Source: CAZWXH01 sp964637725 (GTDB lineage Bacteria > Bacillota_I > Bacilli_A > Erysipelotrichales > Coprobacillaceae). From it: 20,485 bases of DNA. This document shows positions 1 to 7,684 of the stretch, one piece after another (the stretch's first letter is position 1; the number at the start of each line of letters is the position of its first letter). The translations under genes and the position numbers were made by a program. The stretch spans positions 1 through 20,485 of the forward strand of contig CAZWXH010000022.1 in NCBI GenBank assembly GCA_964637725.1, written 5' to 3'. The notes under the pieces are model-generated. The model was not told where the DNA came from and searched no databases. It saw only the letters and a program-made list of their open reading frames with translations.

Positions 1-54
1 TTAAGGTCCGCAGGATTTTAAGTCCTGTGCGTCTACCAGTTTCGCCACCTGGGC
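1..54 (-). tRNA. tRNA-Leu (anticodon TAA), 3' part cut off by window edge
   Basis: On the minus strand the gene begins GCCCAGGTGGCG at position 54 and runs off the left edge. A 5-bp anticodon stem (CAGGA/TCCTG) encloses the loop CTTAAAA, which gives anticodon TAA (plus-strand positions 18-20). The GCCCAGGTGGCGAAA start and the D-arm are typical of leucine tRNA. The variable arm is only begun, and the T-arm and acceptor 3' strand lie outside the window. It follows tRNA-Cys by six bases, so both are probably cut from one transcript. Confidence 0.9.
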
Positions 55-60
55 AACTTA

Positions 61-135
61 TGGAGGTTCCAGCCGGACTCGAACCGACGATGACAGAGTT
101 GCAGTCTGTAGCCTTACCAACTTGGCTATGGAACC
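61..135 (-). tRNA. tRNA-Cys (anticodon GCA)
   Basis: This is a complete 75-nt cloverleaf on the minus strand. The acceptor stem is GGTTCCA paired with TGGAACC, followed by discriminator T and an encoded CCA at 61-63. The anticodon stem ACAGA/TCTGT holds loop CTGCAAC, so the anticodon is GCA. The T-arm GGTTCGAGTCC is intact. It lies upstream of tRNA-Leu in the same direction. Confidence 0.95.
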
Positions 136-155
136 AATTTTTCCGTTGCTCAAAT

Positions 156-184
156 AGTATATAATATTTTAGATATTAATGCAA
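156..184 (-). promoter_or_regulatory. Promoter of the tRNA-Cys/tRNA-Leu transcript
   Basis: On the minus strand TTGCAT (179-184) and TATACT (156-161) are separated by 17 bases. This is a close match to the housekeeping sigma consensus. The predicted start lies about 13 bases before the tRNA-Cys 5' end. Confidence 0.7.
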
Positions 185-224
185 TAGTTTTTTATAAAAA
201 AGAACCATTTTAAGCCTTCCAAAT

Positions 225-267
225 CAAAAAAGAAATGTTATGATGAAGTTTTTTCACCATAACATTT
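225..267 (-). terminator. Rho-independent terminator after potD
   Basis: A perfect 10-bp inverted repeat (233-242 with 258-267, AAATGTTATG/CATAACATTT) is followed on the minus strand by CTTTTTTG. It lies about 40 bases past the potD stop codon and closes the polyamine operon. Confidence 0.85.
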
Positions 268-307
268 TCTCTCTTTGTTTCTTACTTAATCATTTCGACA
301 TTTTTCG

Positions 308-1351
308 TTATTTAAGTTTCATAGCTTGGAATTGATTACTATAAATACTTCTTACTTTTTCTTCTTGATAACGGAAAATCTCATCATTTTTTCCAATACG
401 GATACTGTATGCAGAAATTCCTTTATAAGTATCTTCTGAAGCTTTTTTTGCAGCTTTCTTATTTGAAGTTAAGTATCCTACTTCTTCTGTATTTCTTAAT
501 GCATTTTCATCACTGATCATAAAGTTAATGAATTCCATAGCTAGTTTTGTATTTTCACATTCCTTACTCACAACAAAACCATCAAACCAATAATTTGTTC
601 CTTCAGTTGGCATATAGAATCCCATATCTTCATTTTCAGCCATAACTGCTGCAGCATCACCTGAATACATGACAGCCATAGCTTTTTCACTATTCTTCAT
701 AGCATCAATTGTATCGTCAGCAGCATATGTTGGGTTCATTGTTTTCTTTTGTTCAACTAACCAATCAAAAGCTTTATTGATTTCATCTTCATTTGTTGTA
801 TTCATTGAATACCCTAATGCTTTTAAAGCAACCATAAATGAATCTCTTTCAGAATCATACATATAAATATTTCCTTTATATGTTGGATTTCTTAAAACTT
901 CCCATCCGGCATTTAAATCTTTTTCAGCAACCTTTGTTTTATCATAAACAATCCCTACGTTTCCATAGAAATAAGGAACCCAGTAATCATTCTTTGAATC
1001 AAATTCTTGATTAAGAATTGAATTATCCAAACTATCTTTATTTGTCATGACTGACCAATCAATTTTTTGTAATAAATCTTCTTGAATAAGTTTTTCAATC
1101 ATATAATCAGAAGGAACCATAACATCATAACGATTTCCGCCTAATTTTGTATACATAATTTCATTTGATTCAAACATTTCATAAACAACTTCACAATCAA
1201 ATTTCTTTTCAAAATCACTAATAACATCCTTATCTACATATTCACCCCAGTTAAATACTTTTAAAGTATTTTTAGGATTTGAACTTCCACATCCAACTAA
1301 TGTTGTTAAAGACATAACAGATACTAATACTAATTTAAATAGTTTTTTCAT
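308..1351 (-). CDS. potD: Spermidine/putrescine-binding lipoprotein PotD
   Basis: This 347-aa substrate-binding lipoprotein belongs to the PotABCD polyamine ABC importer. The signal peptide ends in lipobox LVGC, giving lipidated Cys21, so the protein is anchored outside the membrane. The mature part has family hallmarks: NWGEYVD (34-40), YDVMVPSDYM (75-84), YSGDAAA (229-235), and W255/D257 in the NYWFDGFV segment that forms part of the polyamine pocket in PotD. The start overlaps the potC end by 17 bases, and an AAGGGG ribosome binding site lies inside potC. It is the last gene of the operon and is followed by a terminator. Spermidine versus putrescine preference cannot be read from the sequence. 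Confidence 0.95.
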   Translation of the reverse strand: MKKLFKLVLVSVMSLTTLVGCGSSNPKNTLKVFNWGEYVDKDVISDFEKKFDCEVVYEMFESNEIMYTKLGGNRYDVMVPSDYMIEKLIQEDLLQKIDWSVMTNKDSLDNSILNQEFDSKNDYWVPYFYGNVGIVYDKTKVAEKDLNAGWEVLRNPTYKGNIYMYDSERDSFMVALKALGYSMNTTNEDEINKAFDWLVEQKKTMNPTYAADDTIDAMKNSEKAMAVMYSGDAAAVMAENEDMGFYMPTEGTNYWFDGFVVSKECENTKLAMEFINFMISDENALRNTEEVGYLTSNKKAAKKASEDTYKGISAYSIRIGKNDEIFRYQEEKVRSIYSNQFQAMKLK

Positions 1352-2144
1352 TTAATCTTTCCCCTTTTTTCTTTACTAAAATATATGGTATAAACGTCCC
1401 AATTAAGACAGCTAATAAGATAACAACTAACACTATCGTTGATAAAGCATAAATACTAGGATTCATCCTTTTAGACATGTTATACACAACTATCGAAATA
1501 TTTTCGACTCCATTCCCACTGACAAAATATGAAATAATAAAATCATCAAATGACATTGTAAATGCTAATAATGCCCCTGCAACAATTCCTGGTTTAATTT
1601 GTGGAATAATAACCTTTGTTAAGGTTTGAAAAGGCGTAGCACCTAAATCCATTGCTGCATCAGCCAGATTGACATCCAATTGTTTAACCTTAGGTAAAAC
1701 ATTTGTAATAACATAAGGAGTACAAAATGCTATATGAGCAAGCAACATTGTCATATATCCTTTTTCTACATTAATAAATGTAAAAAGGATCATTAATGAA
1801 ATTGCTGTGACAATCTCTGGATTCATAATTGGCAAATTATTAATCTGTAAAATCGTTGTTCTGACAACCTTTTTTGACTTACTTAATGCTATTGCAGTGA
1901 TTGTCCCTAAGATAGTTGAGACAACAGTTGCTATAATTGCTACCGTTACTGAAACCATTACCGCATCTAATAACTGTGAGTTGCCAAACAATGCTTCATA
2001 CCAACGAAATGAAAAACCTTTGAAGTTCGATAACGACTTCGCATCGTTGAACGAAAAGAATGCCATGATCAATAAAGGCATATACAGAAACATCAGACAC
2101 AAACTAATGGGTAGTATTTTTGCGAGTTTTCTTTCTTTTAACAT
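1335..2144 (-). CDS. potC: Polyamine ABC transporter permease PotC
   Basis: This 269-aa inner-membrane permease is paired with PotB. It has about six hydrophobic helices and the EAA-type loop (around AAMDLGATPFQTLTKVIIPQIKPGI) that docks onto the PotA ATPase. I place the start at ATG 2144 (MLKERKLAKILP) because it lies 10 bases after a strong GAAGGAGG. The reading frame stays open upstream to 2198, but that would only add a charged stretch with no better ribosome binding site. The start lies inside potB, overlapping it by 41 bases, which suggests translational coupling. The stop overlaps the potD start. Confidence 0.92.
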   Translation of the reverse strand: MLKERKLAKILPISLCLMFLYMPLLIMAFFSFNDAKSLSNFKGFSFRWYEALFGNSQLLDAVMVSVTVAIIATVVSTILGTITAIALSKSKKVVRTTILQINNLPIMNPEIVTAISLMILFTFINVEKGYMTMLLAHIAFCTPYVITNVLPKVKQLDVNLADAAMDLGATPFQTLTKVIIPQIKPGIVAGALLAFTMSFDDFIISYFVSGNGVENISIVVYNMSKRMNPSIYALSTIVLVVILLAVLIGTFIPYILVKKKGERLNEKTI

Positions 2145-2997
2145 GACGCATGATACCTCCTTCATCTTGGTCTTCTTGACTATTTGTTTTCTTCTCAACT
2201 TTGAAAATCAAAGCCATCAAAGCAACAACAACCGCCGCAAGAATCAATGATACGGCACTACCAAAGTGCCAGTTTCCAACCGTAATAAACTGTTGCTCAA
2301 TAAAGTTTCCAATCAGTGAATACTGTCCGCCACCTAACATTCTAGGAATAACAAATGCACTAATCGCTGGTAAGAAAACCATCGTAATACCAGTCAACAC
2401 CCCTCCTAAAGATAATCTAAAAGTGACTTTAAAGAAAGTTTGAATTCTTGAAGCTCCTAAATCCATTGAAGCTTCAATCAATGATTGATCCATGCTTGTT
2501 AATGATGTATGAATCGGTAATATCATAAAAGGTAAAAAGTTATAAACCATCCCAATGATAACCGCAAAATCAGTGTACATCATATTAATAGGACCAATTC
2601 CAAACATTTCTAACATATTATTAATAATTCCATTATTACCTAAAATACTAACCCATGCATAAGTTCTCATCAATAGATTAATCCAAGTTGGAATAGTTAT
2701 TAATAAAATCAAAACTGTTTGAGTAGATGTTTTACACTTAGAAATCATATATGCGATTGGATAGCCAATCAAAAAACATATAAATGTCGTAATTGTTCCT
2801 AAAACTAAAGAACGTATTAAAACTGATAAAAATAATGGATCCATAAACTTAAAGAAGTTTTCAAAAGTAAAAGTAAATGTAGTAATCGCATTGCCCTTTG
2901 ATGTTAAAGCATAAAATGCGATTAACATCATGGGAACAATTGTTAAAACAAATAACCATACACAATATGGCGTAACAAGCCTTCTAAACTGCCTCAT
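2104..2997 (-). CDS. potB: Polyamine ABC transporter permease PotB
   Basis: This 297-aa membrane permease is one half of the polyamine channel. An N-terminal helix (about 12-32) is followed by further hydrophobic segments and by the EAA loop EASMDLGASRIQTFFKVTFRLSLGGV, the contact with PotA. The ATG overlaps the potA stop by one base (TAATG), a classical coupled start. The C-terminus carries a hydrophilic basic tail (GGIMRHVKRKKTRKNTTH). This tail is encoded by the stretch that also holds the potC ribosome binding site and start, so part of it may exist only because of the overlap. Confidence 0.93.
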   Translation of the reverse strand: MRQFRRLVTPYCVWLFVLTIVPMMLIAFYALTSKGNAITTFTFTFENFFKFMDPLFLSVLIRSLVLGTITTFICFLIGYPIAYMISKCKTSTQTVLILLITIPTWINLLMRTYAWVSILGNNGIINNMLEMFGIGPINMMYTDFAVIIGMVYNFLPFMILPIHTSLTSMDQSLIEASMDLGASRIQTFFKVTFRLSLGGVLTGITMVFLPAISAFVIPRMLGGGQYSLIGNFIEQQFITVGNWHFGSAVSLILAAVVVALMALIFKVEKKTNSQEDQDEGGIMRHVKRKKTRKNTTH

Positions 2998-4040
2998 TAA
3001 TATGTTCCCAACTTTTCCATTACATGAATATCTTCAGGCCAAAAATCTAAATTCACTTTTTTTCCAACTTCACTAATATCAGTCGTATGAACTTTATACA
3101 TACGATTGATTGTTTCTACCATTATTTCATAATGAACACCTTTAAACACAATCGATGAAACAACACCAGCAATCTTTCCTTGTCCATCTTCAACAATATC
3201 TAAATCTTCTGGTCTTAAAACAATATCAACATCTTGTAGTTCATCAAACCCTTTATCAACACAAACAAATTGTTGATCATCAAATTCAACCAAAAAATCT
3301 TTTATAAATCTTCCTTCAACAATATTAGACTCACCTATAAATTGAGCAACAAAACGGTTTTCAGGCTCATTATAAATATCTGTCGGTGTGCCTATTTGTT
3401 GAATCGCTCCATCATTCATAACAACGATAGTATCAGACATTGTGAGTGCCTCTTCTTGATCATGAGTAACATATATAAAAGTGATACCAACTTCTTTTTG
3501 AATGTTTTTCAACTCTATTTGCATTGCTTTTCTAAGTTTTAAATCTAATGCTCCTAAAGGCTCATCTAATAACAGGACTTTAGGTTCATTGACCAATGCT
3601 CTCGCTATTGCCACACGTTGTTGTTGTCCTCCAGATAATTGAGAGATATTTCTTTTCTCATAACCATTTAAACCAACTAAATCTAGGATTCGCATAACTT
3701 TTTGCGAGACTATATCTTTATCCATTTTCTTAATCTTTAAACCAAAAGCAATATTATCAAAAACATTCATATGTGGAAATAATGCATATTTTTGAAATAC
3801 TGTATTTAATTCTCTTTTATAAGGAGGAAGTGAAGATATATCAATACCATCAAATAATACTTCTCCTGAACTTGCTTCTTCAAAACCACCCATAATACGA
3901 AGCGTTGTTGTTTTACCACATCCACTTGGTCCAAGTAAAGTGATAAACTCGTTTTCATATATATCTAAGTGAATTCCTTTTAAAACAACTTGTCCATTGA
4001 ATTCCTTAGTTAAATTATTAAGTTCAATTAATTTTTTCAT
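2997..4040 (-). CDS. potA: Polyamine ABC transporter ATPase PotA
   Basis: This 347-aa ATPase drives PotBC. Counting from MKKLIELNN, the Walker A motif GPSGCGKT is at 37-44, the signature LSGGQ at 135-139, Walker B LLLDE at 156-160 and the switch histidine at 193 (THDQEE). A C-terminal TOBE-like region (about 270-345) with LRPEDLDIV is typical of PotA and MalK-type importers. I chose ATG 4040 because AGAGAGGA lies eight bases upstream. The frame is open to 4082, but that would run back over the regulator stop (4055). Spacing to the regulator is 14 bases, so the two genes are co-transcribed. Confidence 0.95.
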   Translation of the reverse strand: MKKLIELNNLTKEFNGQVVLKGIHLDIYENEFITLLGPSGCGKTTTLRIMGGFEEASSGEVLFDGIDISSLPPYKRELNTVFQKYALFPHMNVFDNIAFGLKIKKMDKDIVSQKVMRILDLVGLNGYEKRNISQLSGGQQQRVAIARALVNEPKVLLLDEPLGALDLKLRKAMQIELKNIQKEVGITFIYVTHDQEEALTMSDTIVVMNDGAIQQIGTPTDIYNEPENRFVAQFIGESNIVEGRFIKDFLVEFDDQQFVCVDKGFDELQDVDIVLRPEDLDIVEDGQGKIAGVVSSIVFKGVHYEIMVETINRMYKVHTTDISEVGKKVNLDFWPEDIHVMEKLGTY

Positions 4041-4054
4041 AAAATAATCCTCTC

Positions 4055-4588
4055 TTAAAACAATGGAGGTGTTGAAATCCAAATCACTCTTGCCATTGTT
4101 TCATTTAAATTCTCAATATAATGGGTTCTATTCCCTTTAAAGTAAAAAGTTTCACCTTTTTTAACTGTATATTCTTTTTGTCCATAATGGAGTTTAATCT
4201 TACCCGCAATAATATAACCAAACTCTTCCCCTTCATGAGGTTCCATAACCATGGATGAATGACCTTTTTCTAATTCTATCAAAATTGGTTCCATATCATT
4301 CTTTTGAGCATTTGGTACAATATAATTAATAACATAATCATCTTGAGTATTCACAAAATAATCATCTTTAGTAAAAACAATTTGTTCATCCTGTGATTCA
4401 TTAAAGAATTCATGTAAGGACGTCCCTAATGCTTCTAATATATCTTCAAGTGTCGCAATTGATGGAGATGTTAAATCTCTTTCCAATTGTGATAAAAAAC
4501 CCTTTGTTAGCTCACTTCTGTTTGCTAACTCTTCTAAGGTCAGTTGAGATGCAATACGTAGTCTTTTTATTTTTCCACCAATATTCAT
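4055..4588 (-). CDS. XRE-family regulator with C-terminal cupin domain (PuuR-like)
   Basis: This 177-aa protein is the first gene of the pot operon. Residues about 6-61 form an HTH_3 DNA-binding domain (LTLEELANRSELTKGFLSQLERDLTSPS). Residues about 105-175 form a cupin_2 barrel (HEGEEFGYIIAGKIKLHYG, ETFYFKGNRTHYIEN). This HTH-cupin layout is known from PuuR and from regulators linked to potABCD operons in Firmicutes, where the cupin is thought to sense a small ligand. From position I infer that it controls polyamine uptake and its own transcription. AGGGGTG precedes the ATG. The repeated GTTT/AAAC half-sites at 4601-4706 are the likely operators. Confidence 0.88.
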   Translation of the reverse strand: MNIGGKIKRLRIASQLTLEELANRSELTKGFLSQLERDLTSPSIATLEDILEALGTSLHEFFNESQDEQIVFTKDDYFVNTQDDYVINYIVPNAQKNDMEPILIELEKGHSSMVMEPHEGEEFGYIIAGKIKLHYGQKEYTVKKGETFYFKGNRTHYIENLNETMARVIWISTPPLF

Positions 4589-4600
4589 AGTTTCACCCCT

Positions 4601-4638
4601 GTTTACTTATATCAAACTTAATGTTTACTTTACAAAAC
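4601..4638 (-). promoter_or_regulatory. Proximal candidate operator (GTTT/AAAC half-sites)
   Basis: Two adjoining inverted sites read on the plus strand as GTTTACTTATATCAAAC (4601-4617) and GTTTACTTTACAAAAC (4623-4638). Together they contain the arrangement AAAC-N5-GTTT-N8-AAAC (4614-4638), which recurs at 4682-4706. They lie between the predicted transcription start and the regulator ribosome binding site. No match to a published operator is claimed. Confidence 0.5.
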
Positions 4639-4644
4639 ATAATA

Positions 4645-4672
4645 ATTATACAAAAATAATATAAAAAATCAA
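4645..4672 (-). promoter_or_regulatory. Promoter of the regulator-potABCD operon
   Basis: On the minus strand TTGATT (4667-4672) and a perfect TATAAT (4645-4650) are separated by 16 bases. The expected start falls near 4638, at the edge of the proximal GTTT/AAAC module. That placement would let a bound regulator block transcription. Confidence 0.6.
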
Positions 4673-4681
4673 TATATTTTT

Positions 4682-4706
4682 AAACTTTTTGTTTAATATA
4701 TCAAAC
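4682..4706 (-). promoter_or_regulatory. Distal candidate operator (GTTT/AAAC half-sites)
   Basis: This is a second AAAC-N5-GTTT-N8-AAAC module, 25 bases long like the proximal one and 68 bases away measured start to start. It includes GTTTAATATATCAAAC (4691-4706) and the perfect inverted repeat TAAACTTTTTGTTTA (4681-4695). It lies just upstream of the -35 element. The two modules therefore flank the promoter, which would fit repressor looping or cooperative binding. Confidence 0.45.
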
Positions 4707-4712
4707 TTTTAA

Positions 4713-4746
4713 TCACAAAAAATAATTCCATTATGATATGGAATTA
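4713..4746 (-). terminator. Rho-independent terminator of the prephenate dehydrogenase gene
   Basis: A perfect 9-bp inverted repeat TAATTCCAT/ATGGAATTA (4723-4731 with 4738-4746) is followed on the minus strand by TTTTTTG. The stem includes the stop codon of the gene. Confidence 0.8.
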
Positions 4747-5574
4747 CTTTTCTAAATTTTCTCTACGTTTTGTCGACTCTCTAAACATCACTTTTAATGC
4801 TTCTTCGTCATGATCATGAAGTGCTTTTTTTAATAAATCAAATTGTTTTTCAAAAGCCTCCATAGATGCTAATAAATAATCTTTGTTGTTTAAAAACAAC
4901 TCTGACCATAAATCCTCATTGATATTAGCGATACGCGTTAAATCTCTAAATGAATCACCTATGTATTTCCCGGTTTTGTATTTTTGGGAATCACTGTTAA
5001 TTAACGCTACAGCTAAGGTGTGTGGCAACTGTGATGTAAAGGAAATGATTTCATCATGATCATAAGGACTCATAATTTTAACACTTTTAAATCCTAATTG
5101 ACTTACAAAGTCACACATAAATTCAATTGATTCTTTTTTATTTTTTTGATGTTCAATAACAATGTAATTGGCATTATGAAATACTTTTTTATTCGCATAT
5201 TCATACCCTTTTTTCTCTCTACCAGCCATCGGATGTCCACTTACATACTCAACATCATCTCCAACTATTGATAAAGCAGTTTCTAAGAAGTATGATTTAA
5301 TACCGACTACATCACTAACAATACTCCCTTTTTTAAAGTTATGTTTTTTTATAAACTCTAGGACAAGTGATGGATATAAACATATGATAGTCAAATCACT
5401 TTTAGAAATGATTTCATGACCATCAGTATAACCTTCAATAATATAGCCTTCTTCTTTGGCTTTAGCTAATGTTTGTAGGTTTGTATCAATCCCGTAAACT
5501 TCATGACCTAGCCCATGCATTGCTTGAACATAACTTCCACCAATAACACCTAAACCAACTACTGTAATTATCAT
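4744..5574 (-). CDS. tyrA: Prephenate dehydrogenase
   Basis: This 276-aa cytosolic enzyme of tyrosine synthesis oxidatively decarboxylates prephenate to 4-hydroxyphenylpyruvate with NAD(P)+. The N-terminal Rossmann fold shows GLGVIGG (7-13) with acidic Asp30 at the end of the second strand, favouring NAD+. HPMAGRE (114-120) and SQLPH with His185 (181-185) are conserved in TyrA, followed by FRDLTRIA (209-216) in the helical dimer domain. There is no C-terminal ACT domain, so feedback inhibition by tyrosine through that domain is not expected. AAGGAGG precedes the ATG. It sits 27 bases downstream of pncB, and no other aromatic pathway genes are nearby. Confidence 0.9.
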   Translation of the reverse strand: MIITVVGLGVIGGSYVQAMHGLGHEVYGIDTNLQTLAKAKEEGYIIEGYTDGHEIISKSDLTIICLYPSLVLEFIKKHNFKKGSIVSDVVGIKSYFLETALSIVGDDVEYVSGHPMAGREKKGYEYANKKVFHNANYIVIEHQKNKKESIEFMCDFVSQLGFKSVKIMSPYDHDEIISFTSQLPHTLAVALINSDSQKYKTGKYIGDSFRDLTRIANINEDLWSELFLNNKDYLLASMEAFEKQFDLLKKALHDHDEEALKVMFRESTKRRENLEK

Positions 5575-5584
5575 ATGGCCTCCT

Positions 5585-5611
5585 TATAAGAAAACCTGCG
5601 TTTATGCAGGT
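5585..5611 (-). terminator. Hairpin between pncB and tyrA, possible weak terminator
   Basis: A 6-bp stem ACCTGC/GCAGGT (5594-5599 with 5606-5611) with a 6-base loop spans the pncB stop codon and is followed on the minus strand by TTTTCTTAT. The U-run is short and the tyrA ribosome binding site follows at once. It may terminate only partly or shield the pncB 3' end. Confidence 0.45.
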
Positions 5612-7068
5612 CTACCTTCTTCTAGTAATTTTAACTTATAATCTAATAATTTTTTAGTTAAATCAACATAATAAATATGTGGATATTCTAATCTAAAGAC
5701 TTCGTCCCATAATAATTGTTTTTGTTCATAAGAATACTTTCTAATTTCTTCTAATGTATATTCAGGATAAACACATTTTCCATTATCAAAAACAATCGTT
5801 TGTAAAGGTTTTATAGTATATGTTCCAGCATAAATTTTTTTGTTTTTCCAAACATTTGATTGATGATAAATCATCAAATCTTCATTTTCATTTAATTCTT
5901 CATCATAAAATGCAATAACATCACCAATCGCTTTATTGGTTTCATTTTCAATCAAACGATAGACTTTTTTATATCCTGGGTTCGTTATTTTATCTGTGTT
6001 TTCTGATATTTTTATTTTAGGAATAACTTGATTATCTTTAGTGATAGCTGCTAGTTTATAAACACCACCAAACACTGGTGAAGATTTAGATACAATCATA
6101 TTTTCACCAACACCAAATGAATCAATTTTAGCACCTTGTTCTAAAACTGAACGAATCAAATATTCATCTAAAGAATTTGAAACAGTTATCTTACAGTCAG
6201 GTAATCCAGCAATATCAAGCATCATTCTTGCCTTCTTTGTTAAATAAGCTATATCACCACTATCTAAACGAATTCCTTTTAATCTTTTTCCCATTGGTTC
6301 TAATACTTCTTTTGCGATTCTAATAGCATTAGGTACCCCACTCTTTAAAGTATCATATGTATCGACAAGCAAAACACAAGCATCAGGATATGTCTTGGCA
6401 TATGCTTCAAAAGCTTGAAATTCACTATCAAACGATTGAACAAAGGAATGTGCCATTGTCCCTAAAACCGGAATGCCAAAAGCTTTACCAGCAGAAATAG
6501 TAGCAGTTCCATCTACGCCCCCTATATAGGCAGCTCTAGCTCCATAATGAGCACCATCATATCCTTGCGAACGTCGTGCTCCAAACTCCATGACAGCACG
6601 TCCCTTTGCCTCTTGACAAATACGATGGGCCTTAGTTGCAATTAATGATTGATGATTCACAGTCACAAGTAAAAACGTTTCAATCAATTGAGCTTCAATT
6701 AATTTAGCTTTGACTGTAATAAGTGGTTCATTAGGAAACACTGGTGTTCCTTCAGGAACAGCATAAAGCGTTCCTGTAAATTTGAATTCCTTTAAATAAT
6801 CAAAAAATTCTTCATCGAAAGTATTTAATCCTCTTAAATACTCAATATCATCCTCTGTAAAACGCATATCTTTAATAGCTTCTATGAGTTGTTGTAATCC
6901 CGCAAAGATTACAAAACCACCATGATCGGGATTTTGCCTATAAAACATATCAAAATAAACAATCTCTTCAGCCTTATCTAGTTTAAAATAATTATAAGCC
7001 ATTGTTAACTCATAAAAATCCATAATCATTGTAATATTTCTTTCACTTGTCACATTTTCCTTATGCAT
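5602..7068 (-). CDS. pncB: Nicotinate phosphoribosyltransferase
   Basis: This 488-aa enzyme makes nicotinate mononucleotide from nicotinate and PRPP with ATP use, the entry step of NAD salvage (Preiss-Handler pathway). Family features seen are the N-terminal MDFYELTMAYNYF, the block MEFGARRSQGYDGAHYGARAAYIGG, the GTMAHSFVQSF segment with the histidine that is transiently phosphorylated in this family, and IRLDSGDIAYLTKKAR with VSNSLDEYLI in the phosphate-binding barrel. Length matches the long Firmicutes class. The ATG follows AGGGGG. The upstream 149 bases contain the terminator of the preceding lipoprotein gene but no promoter I can call confidently. Confidence 0.94.
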   Translation of the reverse strand: MHKENVTSERNITMIMDFYELTMAYNYFKLDKAEEIVYFDMFYRQNPDHGGFVIFAGLQQLIEAIKDMRFTEDDIEYLRGLNTFDEEFFDYLKEFKFTGTLYAVPEGTPVFPNEPLITVKAKLIEAQLIETFLLVTVNHQSLIATKAHRICQEAKGRAVMEFGARRSQGYDGAHYGARAAYIGGVDGTATISAGKAFGIPVLGTMAHSFVQSFDSEFQAFEAYAKTYPDACVLLVDTYDTLKSGVPNAIRIAKEVLEPMGKRLKGIRLDSGDIAYLTKKARMMLDIAGLPDCKITVSNSLDEYLIRSVLEQGAKIDSFGVGENMIVSKSSPVFGGVYKLAAITKDNQVIPKIKISENTDKITNPGYKKVYRLIENETNKAIGDVIAFYDEELNENEDLMIYHQSNVWKNKKIYAGTYTIKPLQTIVFDNGKCVYPEYTLEEIRKYSYEQKQLLWDEVFRLEYPHIYYVDLTKKLLDYKLKLLEEGRPA

Positions 7069-7140
7069 GATATGGGTCCCCCTATCTTTTAATAATAATA
7101 TACCAAAATCAAGAAAAAATAAAGTCTTATCTCTTATTAA

Positions 7141-7173
7141 TACAAATTAAAAATCATCCTATCAGATGATTTT
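7141..7173 (-). terminator. Rho-independent terminator of the FMN-binding lipoprotein gene
   Basis: A perfect 9-bp inverted repeat AAAATCATC/GATGATTTT (7150-7158 with 7165-7173) lies 45 bases past the stop codon. On the minus strand it is followed by TAATTTGTATT. The U-run is interrupted, so efficiency may be moderate. Confidence 0.65.
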
Positions 7174-7217
7174 CATTGTTATGAATAGTCTTTGTTTCAG
7201 TAGATATGATAGAATAC

Positions 7218-7589
7218 TTACTTTTCATTCGTATCAGTATCTGTTTTTGCTTGTTCTAATGTTCCCTTTACTGCTGCTCTTAAACCTTGCGATGTTTTTG
7301 TTGCTCCTGAAATAGAATCTACATCATAAGTATTCTTTTCTTTCATTTTCTCGATCATTTGTTCAATAGCGACTCCCCCAATAGAGGGCGTTTCATTATT
7401 TTCTTTAACAACAATATCTTTTATCTTATCATCCTTTATTGTTGTTTCAATTTGGAAATCTCCACCATAACCATTGGCTATAGATTCATATGTTCCATCA
7501 TTATAGACTTTGTTTTTATTCTCTGTATCATTTGTAGGTGAACATCCTACTATAATCAATGATAGTAATACAATTGCTATTTTTTTCAT
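7218..7589 (-). CDS. FMN-binding domain lipoprotein
   Basis: This is a 123-aa lipoprotein. The signal peptide ends LIIVGC, giving lipidated Cys16, so it sits on the outer face of the membrane. Residues about 32-112 form an FMN_bind domain. The motif DSISGAT (91-97) matches the D-x-x-S-G-A-T flavinylation motif, where the ApbE flavin transferase attaches FMN to the final Thr (Thr97). By family knowledge it could pass electrons in extracellular or membrane redox chains, but no partner gene (apbE, rnf, nqr, ndh2) is in the window. A good AGGAGG precedes the ATG. It has its own terminator and lies alone between pncB and the LysM gene. Confidence 0.85.
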   Translation of the reverse strand: MKKIAIVLLSLIIVGCSPTNDTENKNKVYNDGTYESIANGYGGDFQIETTIKDDKIKDIVVKENNETPSIGGVAIEQMIEKMKEKNTYDVDSISGATKTSQGLRAAVKGTLEQAKTDTDTNEK

Positions 7590-7684
7590 TTTTCAACCTC
7601 CTATTAATAGTCTTTGTCAAAATATAAATATTATTCGAAAAAAATGAATATTTAAAATATTTCAATTCTTTATACATTTCTCTT

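Noticed and set aside
1..135. tRNA genes as an integration site of a mobile island
   Set aside because: No integrase gene and no direct repeat of a tRNA 3' end could be seen in the window.
4682..4706. Reading the distal GTTT/AAAC module as part of the tyrA terminator
   Set aside because: The terminator stem and U-run (4713-4746) are complete without it, and the module matches the proximal one in length and layout, which fits an operator better.
5575..5601. T-box or other riboswitch ahead of the prephenate dehydrogenase gene
   Set aside because: Only 27 bases separate it from pncB, too short for a leader, and only a simple hairpin is present.
7069..7149. NiaR-type operator or promoter before pncB
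   Set aside because: TATATT/TATTAT words exist but no fitting -35 or clear inverted repeat was found in this AT-rich stretch, so no call is made.
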